Source of the DNA: Bacteroidales bacterium
GTDB taxonomy: Bacteria; Bacteroidota; Bacteroidia; Bacteroidales; SMBSF39
Direction: 5' to 3'
Assembly: GCA_021107685.1 (NCBI GenBank)
Contig: JAIOSH010000409.1
Coordinates: 1-11,496, forward strand
DNA: 11,496 nucleotides
Of the stretch, positions 1-7,023 are shown one piece after another (the stretch's first letter is position 1; each line of letters opens with the position of its first letter). Under the pieces are notes generated by a model, which made no database searches, was not told the origin of the DNA, and worked only from the letters and a program-made list of their open reading frames with translations. The position numbers and the translations under genes are program-made.

Positions 1-276
1 AACGGTCAAATTCTCAAAACAACTCCTAATCCGTTTAAAAACGAACTCACCATTGAATATTATCTTTTAAATAATTATGAAGCCTCTATTTATATTTATT
101 CTTTAACAGGAAAACAAATTGGTCATATAAATGCAAACAACCAAAAAACGGGTTGGAATTCATGCACTTGGAAACCATCTGAAAGTAGCCAGGCAGAATT
201 GACTGAAGGACTTAATTTTATCGTTCTGAAACAGGGAAGCGCAACGATTGTGCAAAAAGTAATTTACTCAAAATAA
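1..276 (+). CDS. C-terminal end of a type IX secretion cargo protein (5' truncated by the window edge)
   Basis: The open frame runs from the first base to a TAA at 274-276, giving 92 codons with no start inside the window. The visible peptide is a Por secretion system type A C-terminal sorting domain: a TPNPF motif near its start, then beta-strand-like segments (SIYIYSLTGKQIG), a late GLNFIVLKQG strand, and the final short hydrophobic strand ending VIYSK. In this family the domain directs outer-membrane translocation by the type IX system and is normally cleaved, leaving the cargo on the surface or released. The catalytic or binding part lies upstream of the window, so the function is unknown. 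It is followed by a hairpin and two more secreted-protein genes on the same strand. Confidence 0.85.
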   Translation, partial: NGQILKTTPNPFKNELTIEYYLLNNYEASIYIYSLTGKQIGHINANNQKTGWNSCTWKPSESSQAELTEGLNFIVLKQGSATIVQKVIYSK

Positions 277-279
277 TTT

Positions 280-307
280 AACCCGTTGGTTAGGGAACCT
301 ACGGGTT
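280..307 (+). terminator. Terminator-like hairpin between two secreted-protein genes
   Basis: A 7-bp outer stem (AACCCGT at 280-286 with ACGGGTT at 301-307) and a 4-bp inner stem (GGTT 288-291 with AACC 296-299) are separated by one T/T mismatch and closed by an AGGG loop. It starts four bases after the stop of the upstream gene. The following T-run is short, so intrinsic termination is plausible but not certain. Confidence 0.5.
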
Positions 308-325
308 TATCCTTTAAATTCTGTT

Positions 326-1576
326 ATGATGAAACAAATTGCCTTAATTCTCGTATTATTTTTTACTCTTCAGCAAAGTTATTCCTATAACTGGGAAAGT
401 TATGGTCCCGAAGGTATTAAAGCAAATAATCTATGTCTTTTCTGGCCGGATTATGGGCATGTATTAATTTGTTCCGATTCGGGGATGTTCCTGAACACAA
501 ATAGTAGGATGCTTTTATGGGAATACTTTGATTATCCGGCTAAAGATGCTACTCAACTGAACAATAACACAATTCTTTTTGTAGCAGGTAATGGAAGTTA
601 TTCCGATGGTATTTACAGCATAAACCTTCAGACTTATCAAATTGATGTTATACAGTATTGTATCAACCCGAATTTTATTAAATACTATGAACCCGGAGTG
701 GTTTTTTATGTGGGATATGAAAATGGGTTATTAAAATCGGAAGATGGATTAAACTGGGAGGAAGTATCCTACTTTGCCGGAAAAAACTGTGTTGATATGG
801 AATTTAATTATGACCATATTATTGTTAATGTTTCGGCGGATTTAACACATTTATATCTATCCGGTAATAGCGGTAGCAATTGGACTGAAGCCTCCGGTTG
901 TCCGGGCTGGATTCGTAGTATGGCTTTTCATTACGGGGCAAATGTATATGGTATATTCCCTGATAATTCTTATTCTTCAGGTTTATGGTACTCCGATGAC
1001 TACGGTAATAACTGGGAGAATGAGTTTTATTCGGTTAATATGAATACTATTTGTGATGTAGATGGTGAAAGTTTACTTATGATAGGATGGAAATATTCCG
1101 GTGATGAAGATGAATATGAAGGCATTGCTGTTTACGACCCTGATGATCCTCCACCGGGTTTAATTTTTTTAAATGAGGGCTTGCCTAATACTAACATTAA
1201 TAAGATAAAGTATCAACCATTTATATGTACAGGGGCTTTAATATATGTTTGTACTGATGAAGGTGTTTATGTATGCGGAGATTATTTTGTCGGTATAAAT
1301 GAACATTTTGCACAATATGGTTCTATTAATGTTTTCCCTAATCCGGTTATAGATAGAACAATTATTAAAGTAAACCTTCCTGATCTTATTGACAACGATA
1401 ATTCAATTATAGTTTTAGACAACCACGGACAAAAAGTGGATGAAATAAAATTTGAAACTAATTCTTCTATAGAATTTGAGATTAAATGGAATAAAGGCGA
1501 TTTACCAGCAGGAGTTTATTATCTTGTTATCAAAACCAAAAAAGAAACTCAATCTGAAAAGTTTATAATTCTTTAA
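326..1576 (+). CDS. Secreted Asp-box (BNR-like) repeat protein with type IX sorting domain
   Basis: The protein has 416 residues. An N-terminal signal peptide (about 1-20, hydrophobic IALILVLFFTL) is followed by a beta-propeller-like body with Asp-box style motifs: SEDGLNW (138-144), SGNSGSNW (179-186) and SDDYGNNW (223-230). Such repeats occur in sialidase-like and Ycf48-like propellers, but no sialidase catalytic set is evident, so no enzyme activity is claimed. The last 80 or so residues (from INVFPNPV, 334-341) form a type A C-terminal sorting domain ending in KFIIL, which marks it as a type IX secretion cargo. Two adjacent ATGs (326, 329) are possible starts; the first is used. The next gene starts 11 bases after the stop, suggesting cotranscription. 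Confidence 0.85.
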   Translation: MMKQIALILVLFFTLQQSYSYNWESYGPEGIKANNLCLFWPDYGHVLICSDSGMFLNTNSRMLLWEYFDYPAKDATQLNNNTILFVAGNGSYSDGIYSINLQTYQIDVIQYCINPNFIKYYEPGVVFYVGYENGLLKSEDGLNWEEVSYFAGKNCVDMEFNYDHIIVNVSADLTHLYLSGNSGSNWTEASGCPGWIRSMAFHYGANVYGIFPDNSYSSGLWYSDDYGNNWENEFYSVNMNTICDVDGESLLMIGWKYSGDEDEYEGIAVYDPDDPPPGLIFLNEGLPNTNINKIKYQPFICTGALIYVCTDEGVYVCGDYFVGINEHFAQYGSINVFPNPVIDRTIIKVNLPDLIDNDNSIIVLDNHGQKVDEIKFETNSSIEFEIKWNKGDLPAGVYYLVIKTKKETQSEKFIIL

Positions 1577-1587
1577 TTCAGGAAGAT

Positions 1588-3519
1588 ATGAAAAAAAGAA
1601 ACATTCTACCCTTTATATTGATTATTTTCTTATCAAGTGTTTTGCATACAAAGGCTATTGAAAAATCTGATTTCCCTTCAGACAATAAAGACTCTACCTT
1701 TTTGGATATTGGCGTAGATAACATTTTTGTTGGCAGGCAGAAACAGTGTTATTTCAGGCTAAGAAAAATTACAGCAGTTGTGCGAAATCATGGAACCGAA
1801 CCTGTATCTAATTTTGATATTTTAATTTACAGGAATGATATACTAATTACAACTTTGACAAAAACCACAATTCTTTATCCCGGAAATTTTTCTGACATAG
1901 TCTTTTTTCCTTATATATTTTTTTCAAATACTGATTCTACCTGTTTAAAAGTGTGTGTAATATTACCTAATGATGAAAATCCAAACAATGATTATTATGA
2001 AAAATCCTACCCCATGGTTATTGATTCTTCATTATGTAATCCGCAATACTCTCATGGTTGTAATTTTGGAGGTAGTATTTCACATATTGAAATGTCTTAC
2101 TTATCAATAGATACAACTTGTTTTTATAATCTTAATTGGTATGAATCATATGATTATGCAACATATTGTGGAACCGTACATGCTTATGGCTATAGTGTAA
2201 TAAAATTGATAGCTGAAACAGACAGTGTATATTTTTCCGGCTGGATTGATTTTAATGAAGACCATGATTTAACTGATAATGAAAAAGTAATAGATTGTGA
2301 GTTTTTGGAATTTGCAGGGCAGGAATATTCATTTGAGTTTGTAATACCTGAATGCGTTCAGGGTCAAAATATGAAAATAAGGATTCGCACATGTACAAAC
2401 GAATGCCCCGATCATCCTTGTGCTTTATATTATTCCGGAGTAACACTTGATTTTTGGGTTTATAAAATGGGAGGAGCTTGCGGGTATGATGCCTCAGTTG
2501 ATTCAATTTTAGTTCCTAACCCGGTAATAGAAGCATCAGAAATTATTCCCACGGCAATAGTAGGAAACCATAATTGTTCAAATCATAATGCATTTGGAAC
2601 TGATATAAGAATATTAAAAGAAAATAATCTAATTTATTATTCCGATTATGAAGTTTCTCTTTGCCATAACAGTACCGAAATAGTTCAATTTAATCCGTGG
2701 TTGGCTGATACCGGTATATATGTTGTTAATGTTTGTGTTCATAGTGATTGGGTTAACTACCCTGAAGATAATTGCAAAGAAATTGAAGTAACAGTAGTTG
2801 ATAAAAAAGTGCTTGTTTTAAAAGTTTTTCTTGAAGGTTGCTTTAATGGGATTTTAATGAATAATACCCTTTTTATTGAGGATGATATTCCATTAAACCA
2901 ACCTTATTTCTCAGCACCTTGGAATTATTCAGGAACCGAATCAGTTGATTCAATTCCAAATTCCAATGTTATTGATTGGGTACTTGTAGAACTAAGAGAT
3001 ACAACTAATGTTGAATTTGCAACGGAGAACACAATTATTTCGTGTCAGGCAGCATTTTTGCTAAGGGATGGAACAATAACAGGGATTGATGGAAAAACTC
3101 CTTTGCTCTTTGATGTTGATATTTCTAACAATTTGTTTGTTGTAATTAAGCATAGAAATCACCTTGGGATAATATCATCAATACCTATCACAAGAAACAA
3201 CGGCATATTTTACTATGATTTTACTTTAAGTAAAGATCAGGTATTTGGTGGCGAAAACGCTTGCAAAGAACTTGCACCTGGCATTTGGGGTATGATAGGA
3301 GGTGACGGAGATGCCAACAATCAGATAGGAAATGCCGATAAAAATGATGTTTGGGCAGTACAAGCCGGTACTTCGGGTTATCTGTCAGGTGATTTTACAA
3401 TGGATGTACAAGTCAACAATACTGACAAAAACGACATCTGGGCACCGAATTGTGGTAAAGGAGGGCAAGTGCCTGATGAACAAAACAAAATAATATATAA
3501 ATCTTACGTTCCCAGATAA
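1588..3519 (+). CDS. Secreted multidomain surface protein: CARDB-like, GEVED, dockerin-like doublet
   Basis: The protein has 643 residues with a signal peptide (about 1-23). Domains by eye: a CARDB-like beta domain (about 40-145, VVRNHGTEPVSNFDILIY); a GEVED-type domain (about 200-292, GWIDFNEDHDLTDNEKV, then KIRIRTCTNE); a second CARDB-like segment (about 300-405); and a module common in Bacteroidota secreted proteins (about 408-545, VLKVFLEGCFNG, PWNYSGTESV, DWVLVELRD, VVIKHRNHLGIIS). It ends in two dockerin-like calcium-binding repeats (GDGDANNQIGNADKNDVW, 572-589, and GDFTMDVQVNNTDKNDIW, 601-618). Cysteines are frequent, which fits an exported protein. A purine-rich AGGAAG lies just ahead of the ATG. 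It has no clear type A sorting domain, unlike its two neighbours. Adhesion or matrix binding is plausible, but the ligand is unknown. Confidence 0.8.
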   Translation: MKKRNILPFILIIFLSSVLHTKAIEKSDFPSDNKDSTFLDIGVDNIFVGRQKQCYFRLRKITAVVRNHGTEPVSNFDILIYRNDILITTLTKTTILYPGNFSDIVFFPYIFFSNTDSTCLKVCVILPNDENPNNDYYEKSYPMVIDSSLCNPQYSHGCNFGGSISHIEMSYLSIDTTCFYNLNWYESYDYATYCGTVHAYGYSVIKLIAETDSVYFSGWIDFNEDHDLTDNEKVIDCEFLEFAGQEYSFEFVIPECVQGQNMKIRIRTCTNECPDHPCALYYSGVTLDFWVYKMGGACGYDASVDSILVPNPVIEASEIIPTAIVGNHNCSNHNAFGTDIRILKENNLIYYSDYEVSLCHNSTEIVQFNPWLADTGIYVVNVCVHSDWVNYPEDNCKEIEVTVVDKKVLVLKVFLEGCFNGILMNNTLFIEDDIPLNQPYFSAPWNYSGTESVDSIPNSNVIDWVLVELRDTTNVEFATENTIISCQAAFLLRDGTITGIDGKTPLLFDVDISNNLFVVIKHRNHLGIISSIPITRNNGIFYYDFTLSKDQVFGGENACKELAPGIWGMIGGDGDANNQIGNADKNDVWAVQAGTSGYLSGDFTMDVQVNNTDKNDIWAPNCGKGGQVPDEQNKIIYKSYVPR

Positions 3520-3538
3520 CAACTAAAAACACCTAATA

Positions 3539-3558
3539 GTGCAAGCGTCTGCTTGTGC
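3539..3558. repeat. Short hairpin after the surface-protein gene
   Basis: CAAGC (3542-3546) and GCTTG (3551-3555) form a perfect 5-bp stem around a GTCT loop. In RNA it can extend by a G-C and two G-U pairs out to 3539 and 3558. It lies 19 bases beyond the stop at 3519. It could be part of a terminator, but a run of eight Ts appears only about 25 bases later, with no stem directly before it. It could also be a dispersed repeat. Confidence 0.4.
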
Positions 3559-3834
3559 CAGAGGGGATATTATACGGATTACGTTTTTTTTGTTAATGAA
3601 TCTAAAGGAATGTTTGTTTATACTTTTTCCGTTTTTTTCACTAACGCCTGCATTATATAAGCGAACTAACATCAATTTTTATTCAGGCTTGTCTTTCTTG
3701 TCTTCTATTACTTCATACAGGAGTCCGCTATAATAAATTGTGAAAAGTGGGTTGCGTTTATCAATCCCGATTACCTATGTAAAGCCATGTGTGTTTTTAT
3801 TTGGTTAGGGTTGTTTTCGTTTTTTCTTCTTCCA
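3559..3834. other. Non-coding stretch without a convincing gene
   Basis: The only open frame here is a short GTG-start frame (3539-3733). It begins inside the hairpin and encodes an unremarkable hydrophobic, low-complexity peptide. A T8 run occurs near 3584. No tRNA, promoter match or known RNA was recognised. Confidence 0.5.
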
Positions 3835-3865
3835 CCCCTGACAAGGTTTTGAACCCTGTCAGGGG
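3835..3865. repeat. REP-like palindrome beside the transposase remnant
   Basis: The arms CCCCTGACA (3835-3843) and TGTCAGGGG (3857-3865) pair perfectly over 9 bp. After one A/C mismatch there are two more G-C pairs, and the loop is TTTTGAA (3847-3853). The palindrome ends 15 bases outside the 3' end of the degraded Y1/RAYT-type transposase. That is the usual relation between a REP element and its transposase. Its identity as a REP is inferred; copy number elsewhere was not seen. Confidence 0.6.
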
Positions 3866-3880
3866 CATGGGTAAATAATA

Positions 3881-4270
3881 TCATTCAAACAACCTTTTTT
3901 CTATTTTTATGACATTGATTTTTTGTTCGTGTAAAATCTTAAAATTTGACATATTGTCGAACCAGCCGAGAACAGTTTCGCGTTTCAGCTTGGTAGATTT
4001 TATAGAAATACAGCTTAAATATGAACCATCCCCATTCTGCTGAATGTTCCGTAAATCCGTGATGAACAGGGTTGTCATGTATATATACAATTAAAGTTTT
4101 AAAATATTTTTCGTTATCAACCAATTTTCTTTTAAAAGGTCTCTCGAATAATCCGCCATGTCTTCTATATCGTTTATTTATTGCCTGGGTGTAGGAGTTA
4201 AATAAATTGGAAAGTAATAAAAAAAATGCTTTAATAGTGCTGTGGGCATTGTTATGCGAACATCCCTTTG
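3881..4270 (-). pseudogene. Degraded REP-associated (IS200-like, Y1) transposase, C-terminal part
   Basis: Two minus-strand frames together give a C-terminal half typical of Bacteroidota REP-associated tyrosine transposases. The first frame (from about 4240) reads LFNSYTQAINKRYRRHGGLF, then ERPFKRKLVDNEKYFKTLIV, YIHDNPVHHGF and EHSAEWGW. The expected continuation SYLSCISIKSTKLKRETVLGWF ... FKILHEQ is in the other frame, ending at the TGA at 3881-3883. A frameshift therefore lies near 4022-4036. The N-terminal HUH catalytic domain is missing: the space upstream is occupied by the sigma-factor gene. The copy should be inactive. The 5' boundary given is approximate. Confidence 0.8.
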
Positions 4271-4299
4271 GAAGAAATTGAAAATTTAAAAATTTTTTA

Positions 4300-4920
4300 T
4301 TATACTGCTTGTAAGAGTTGATTATAAGAAAAATATTTATTATCTTTTTTGATAACATGCATTTCTTCAAAAGGAATTTTGACTTTTTCTTTATGTAGAT
4401 GTTGGATTTTTTTTCGTAAAATGCTTTTTGCCCTTGTAAGTTGTGATTTTGATGTATTATCTGAAATATTTAGCATTTTGCCGATTTCTTTATGTGTATA
4501 TCCTTCAATTACATTTAAATTAAAAATTGTCCTGTAGCCATTAGGCAATTGTTGGATTATTTTTAATAATTCCTCTAATGACATCCTGTTAATAACATTC
4601 TCTTCCGAAACATTTGATATTTCAATATCATCAATATTTTTTTCTTTGGTGTATTTTAAATTTTTTCTATAATAATTTATAGCTGTATTGATTATTGTTC
4701 GCCTTATCCAGGCTTCTAATGAACCTTCATTTCTAAAATATTTCAAATTAGTAAAAACCCTGATAAATCCTTCCTGTAAAATATCATCGGCTTCCATTAT
4801 ATTTTTAGCAAAACGTAAGCAAATACCATACATTTTTGGTGAAAAATGATTATATAAAAGTTTCTGAGATATTGAATCGTTTTTCAGATATTTATCATTA
4901 TTTATTTTATCAAGGTGCAT
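4300..4920 (-). CDS. ECF-type RNA polymerase sigma factor
   Basis: The protein has 206 residues with both ECF core domains. Sigma region 2 spans about 21-88 (LYNHFSPKMYGICLRFAKN, DDILQEGFIRVF at 45-56, WIRRTIINTAINYYRK). Region 4 spans about 115-172 and includes the helix-turn-helix YTHKEIGKMLNISDNTSKSQLTRAK (141-165 in full). It should direct RNA polymerase to a specific promoter set; the target is unknown. The ATG at 4918-4920 lies 18 bases after a small ORF on the same strand, so the two may be an operon. No anti-sigma or membrane partner follows; the downstream gene is a decayed transposase. The C-terminus after region 4 (from about 178) is a tail of about 30 residues that may be partly read through into foreign sequence. 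Confidence 0.9.
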   Translation of the reverse strand: MHLDKINNDKYLKNDSISQKLLYNHFSPKMYGICLRFAKNIMEADDILQEGFIRVFTNLKYFRNEGSLEAWIRRTIINTAINYYRKNLKYTKEKNIDDIEISNVSEENVINRMSLEELLKIIQQLPNGYRTIFNLNVIEGYTHKEIGKMLNISDNTSKSQLTRAKSILRKKIQHLHKEKVKIPFEEMHVIKKDNKYFSYNQLLQAV

Positions 4921-4938
4921 TTAAATTGGTTGTATATT

Positions 4939-5085
4939 TCACTTAGATTTTTGTAATTTTTTTTCTAATTCAATAAGAAGTTTTTTAAAAGCAGCATTTT
5001 CTTCTTTTTTCTTTTTGATAAATTGTTCTATTTCTTTATCAAATTTTTCATTTTGTAATGGTTCATTTTGGGAGGAATTTTTCAT
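4939..5085 (-). CDS. Small lysine-rich coiled-coil-like protein upstream of the sigma factor
   Basis: This is a 48-residue ORF from the ATG at 5083-5085 to the TGA at 4939-4941. It begins MKNSSQNEPLQNEKFDKEIE and continues with QFIKKKKEENAAFKKLLIEL before a short lysine-rich end. It is highly charged, with spaced Ile/Leu/Phe residues consistent with one amphipathic helix. An in-frame TAA two codons before the ATG fixes this as the first available start. It lies 18 bases upstream of the sigma gene on the same strand. I do not recognise a family. A regulatory partner of the sigma factor is one possibility, from position only. A chance ORF in AT-rich DNA cannot be ruled out, though the codon usage looks protein-like. 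Confidence 0.55.
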   Translation of the reverse strand: MKNSSQNEPLQNEKFDKEIEQFIKKKKEENAAFKKLLIELEKKLQKSK

Positions 5086-5493
5086 AGATTAATTCTCAAA
5101 ATTTAATTTTATTGCAAATTTTAAGAGATTAAAATGTTTTACAAAAAAATAATCCTTACAAAAACAATACAGATATAAAAACTTACCCATATAAAAATAC
5201 TACAATGTTATTAAAATAGCTGAATAAGAAATTGTTAAGGATGGAAATATAAATGATTTATTTTATTCTATTTTTGTAAATAATTGATGTGATATGTTTA
5301 AAAAAACTACGAGATTTTATTCTATTTTGCCTGCACGAAAACTATTCAAAACTGTCATTTCATACAAAGGGAGAAATCTTTTTATTTACAAACCAATACA
5401 TTGGAGATTTCTCCCTTCGGTCGAAATGACAATGAGAGTGACTTTATGAACTATCACTTAGATATTATTACCTTATTATAAAGGATTTATTAT
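5086..5493. other. Non-coding region between the sigma and glutamate dehydrogenase genes
   Basis: No supported gene was found. It is very AT-rich up to about 5330, and then holds the long inverted repeat at 5353-5431. A plus-strand TATTTTTG at 5269-5276 matches the -7 consensus, but has no upstream TTTG box at the right spacing and no gene downstream. The glutamate dehydrogenase gene ends at its right edge, so its terminator would lie here. The inverted repeat is too far from that stop (about 60 bases) to be an obvious one. Confidence 0.5.
5353..5431. repeat. Long imperfect inverted repeat (REP/MITE-like)
   Basis: A 27-base left arm (5353-5379) and a 27-base right arm (5405-5431) are reverse complements except for 4 of 5 bases in the middle (5362-5366 against 5418-5422). 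The conserved blocks are TGTCATTTC at the outer ends and AAGGGAGAAATCT towards the centre. The loop is 25 bases. The right arm keeps a CTTCGGTCGAAATG segment of the kind seen in dispersed Bacteroidota palindromes, and the left arm appears eroded. It could be a non-autonomous element or a paired REP unit; this is inference. Confidence 0.65.
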
Positions 5494-6831
5494 TTAAATA
5501 ACGCCTAAATCTAACATAGAATAAGCTATTTTTAGGAAGCCGGCAATATTAGACCCTTTAACATAATCAATATATCCATCATCTTGTCTTCCATGTTTAA
5601 CACACGAATCATGAATGTTTTTCATTATATGCTGAAGTCTTTCATTTACTTCAGAAGCAGGCCAATTCAGTTTCATTGAATTTTGTGACATTTCAAGTCC
5701 GGAAGTAGCAACACCGCCGGCATTGACTGCTTTACCAGGTCCGAATAAAATTTTACTTTCCTGGAATACTTCAATAGCTTCAGGAGTTGAAGGCATATTA
5801 GCACCCTCAGCTACACACATACAACCGTTTTTAACCAAATTTTCAGCATCTTCTTTATTTAGTTCATTTTGAGTAGCACAAGGTAAGGCTACATCACATT
5901 TTACTTCCCATGGGCGTTTACCCTGATGAAATTGAGCATTTGGAAATTCATAAGAATAAGGTTTTACAATATCCTGATTAGATGCTCTTAATTCAAGCAT
6001 ATAATCAACCTTTTCGCCTGTTATTCCTTCGGGGTCATAAATATATCCGTCAGGTCCTGAAAGTGTAACAACTTTACCTCCCAGTTCATTAACTTTTTGC
6101 ACTGCTCCCCATGCCACATTTCCAAAACCGGAAACAGCAAATGTTTTACCTTTTATTGATTCATTTTTGGTTTGTAACATTGCTTCAGTAAAATAAACCG
6201 CACCAAAGCCTGTTGCTTCCGGTCTTATAAGGCTACCACCCCAATTCAAGCCTTTTCCTGTTAAAACACCTTTATGTTCGCGAGTCAGTTTTTTGTACAT
6301 GCCATATAAATAGCCTATTTCTCTACCGCCAACTCCAATATCACCGGCTGGAACATCAGTATCGGCACCAATAATTTTCCAAAGTTCAAGCATAAATGAC
6401 TGGCAGAATCTCATAATTTCGGCATTGGATTTACCTTTCGGGTCAAAGTCGGAACCGCCTTTACCACCTCCCATCGGAAGTGTTGTTAAGCTGTTTTTAA
6501 ATATTTGTTCAAACCCTAAGAATTTTAAAATACTTAAATTCACACTTGGGTGAAAACGCAAACCGCCTTTATACGGACCAATAGCATTATTAAACTGAAT
6601 CCTGTAACCGATGTTTACATGAACATTCCCAGAATCATCAACCCATGGTACCTTAAAGGTAAATATACGATCGGGTTCAATAATTCGTTCGATAATCCCT
6701 TCCGATTCAAATTGAGGGTTTTCATTAACCACTTCTTCAATTGATTCTAAAACTTCCCGAACAGCTTGCAGATATTCTGATTCGCCGGGATGCTTTTTTT
6801 CAAGCTCAAATATTAATTTTTCTAAATTCAT
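5494..6831 (-). CDS. gdhA: NADP-type glutamate dehydrogenase
   Basis: The protein has 445 residues, the normal length for the hexameric small class. It interconverts 2-oxoglutarate plus ammonium and glutamate in the cytoplasm, with NADPH as the likely biosynthetic donor. Visible active-site residues fall one position before the Clostridium symbiosum numbering: Lys88 (GPYKGG), Lys112 (EQIFKNSL), Lys124 (PMGGGKGGSDFDP) and catalytic Asp164 (PAGDIGVGGRE). The Rossmann fold shows GFGNVA at 235-240. The substrate loop NWGGSLIRPEATGFG (196-210) is intact, as is the C-terminal GGVATSGLEMSQN. Cofactor choice is inferred from overall similarity to biosynthetic enzymes, not proven. The start ATG (6829-6831) lies about 60 bases downstream of a -7-like element. 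It is divergent from the decarboxylase operon. Confidence 0.95.
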   Translation of the reverse strand: MNLEKLIFELEKKHPGESEYLQAVREVLESIEEVVNENPQFESEGIIERIIEPDRIFTFKVPWVDDSGNVHVNIGYRIQFNNAIGPYKGGLRFHPSVNLSILKFLGFEQIFKNSLTTLPMGGGKGGSDFDPKGKSNAEIMRFCQSFMLELWKIIGADTDVPAGDIGVGGREIGYLYGMYKKLTREHKGVLTGKGLNWGGSLIRPEATGFGAVYFTEAMLQTKNESIKGKTFAVSGFGNVAWGAVQKVNELGGKVVTLSGPDGYIYDPEGITGEKVDYMLELRASNQDIVKPYSYEFPNAQFHQGKRPWEVKCDVALPCATQNELNKEDAENLVKNGCMCVAEGANMPSTPEAIEVFQESKILFGPGKAVNAGGVATSGLEMSQNSMKLNWPASEVNERLQHIMKNIHDSCVKHGRQDDGYIDYVKGSNIAGFLKIAYSMLDLGVI

Positions 6832-6889
6832 TTTATATGTTATTTAATTGATAATAAATATTTTAAAAAAAAATTGTTTAAATTTTTGG

Positions 6890-6897
6890 CAAATTTA
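6890..6897 (-). promoter_or_regulatory. Bacteroidota -7 promoter element for gdhA
   Basis: The minus strand reads TAAATTTG, a full match to the Bacteroidota -7 consensus TAnnTTTG. It sits about 60 bases upstream of the glutamate dehydrogenase ATG. No clear TTTG -33 box is seen at the expected spacing, so this is a partial match. Confidence 0.5.
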
Positions 6898-6995
6898 TAT
6901 TATTTAAATATGATAGATTATATTTTTTATAAAAATATTTATTTTATACTAATAATATCTACTGTCATATTTATTTTTATAAAAAAAATTAGAAC

Positions 6996-7003
6996 TACTT
7001 TTG
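6996..7003 (+). promoter_or_regulatory. Bacteroidota -7 promoter element for the decarboxylase operon
   Basis: TACTTTTG matches TAnnTTTG exactly and lies 20 bases before the mmdA ATG, implying a very short leader. A T-rich segment (6974-6978) sits about 18 bases upstream where a degenerate -33 TTTG box would be. Together with the minus-strand element at 6890-6897 it makes a divergent promoter region. Confidence 0.55.
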
Positions 7004-7023
7004 CGAATTAAATAATAAAAATT

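Noticed and set aside
2252..2506. Antisense frame inside the GEVED protein gene
   Set aside because: No family features are visible and the sense frame has clear domains here.
3539..3733. A 64-residue frame in the gap after the surface-protein gene
   Set aside because: It starts from a GTG inside a hairpin, has no recognisable domain and has low-complexity composition; most likely a chance frame.
5269..5276. Plus-strand TATTTTTG as a promoter for an RNA spanning the 5353-5431 repeat
   Set aside because: It has no -33 TTTG box at suitable spacing and no gene follows; such matches are frequent in AT-rich DNA.
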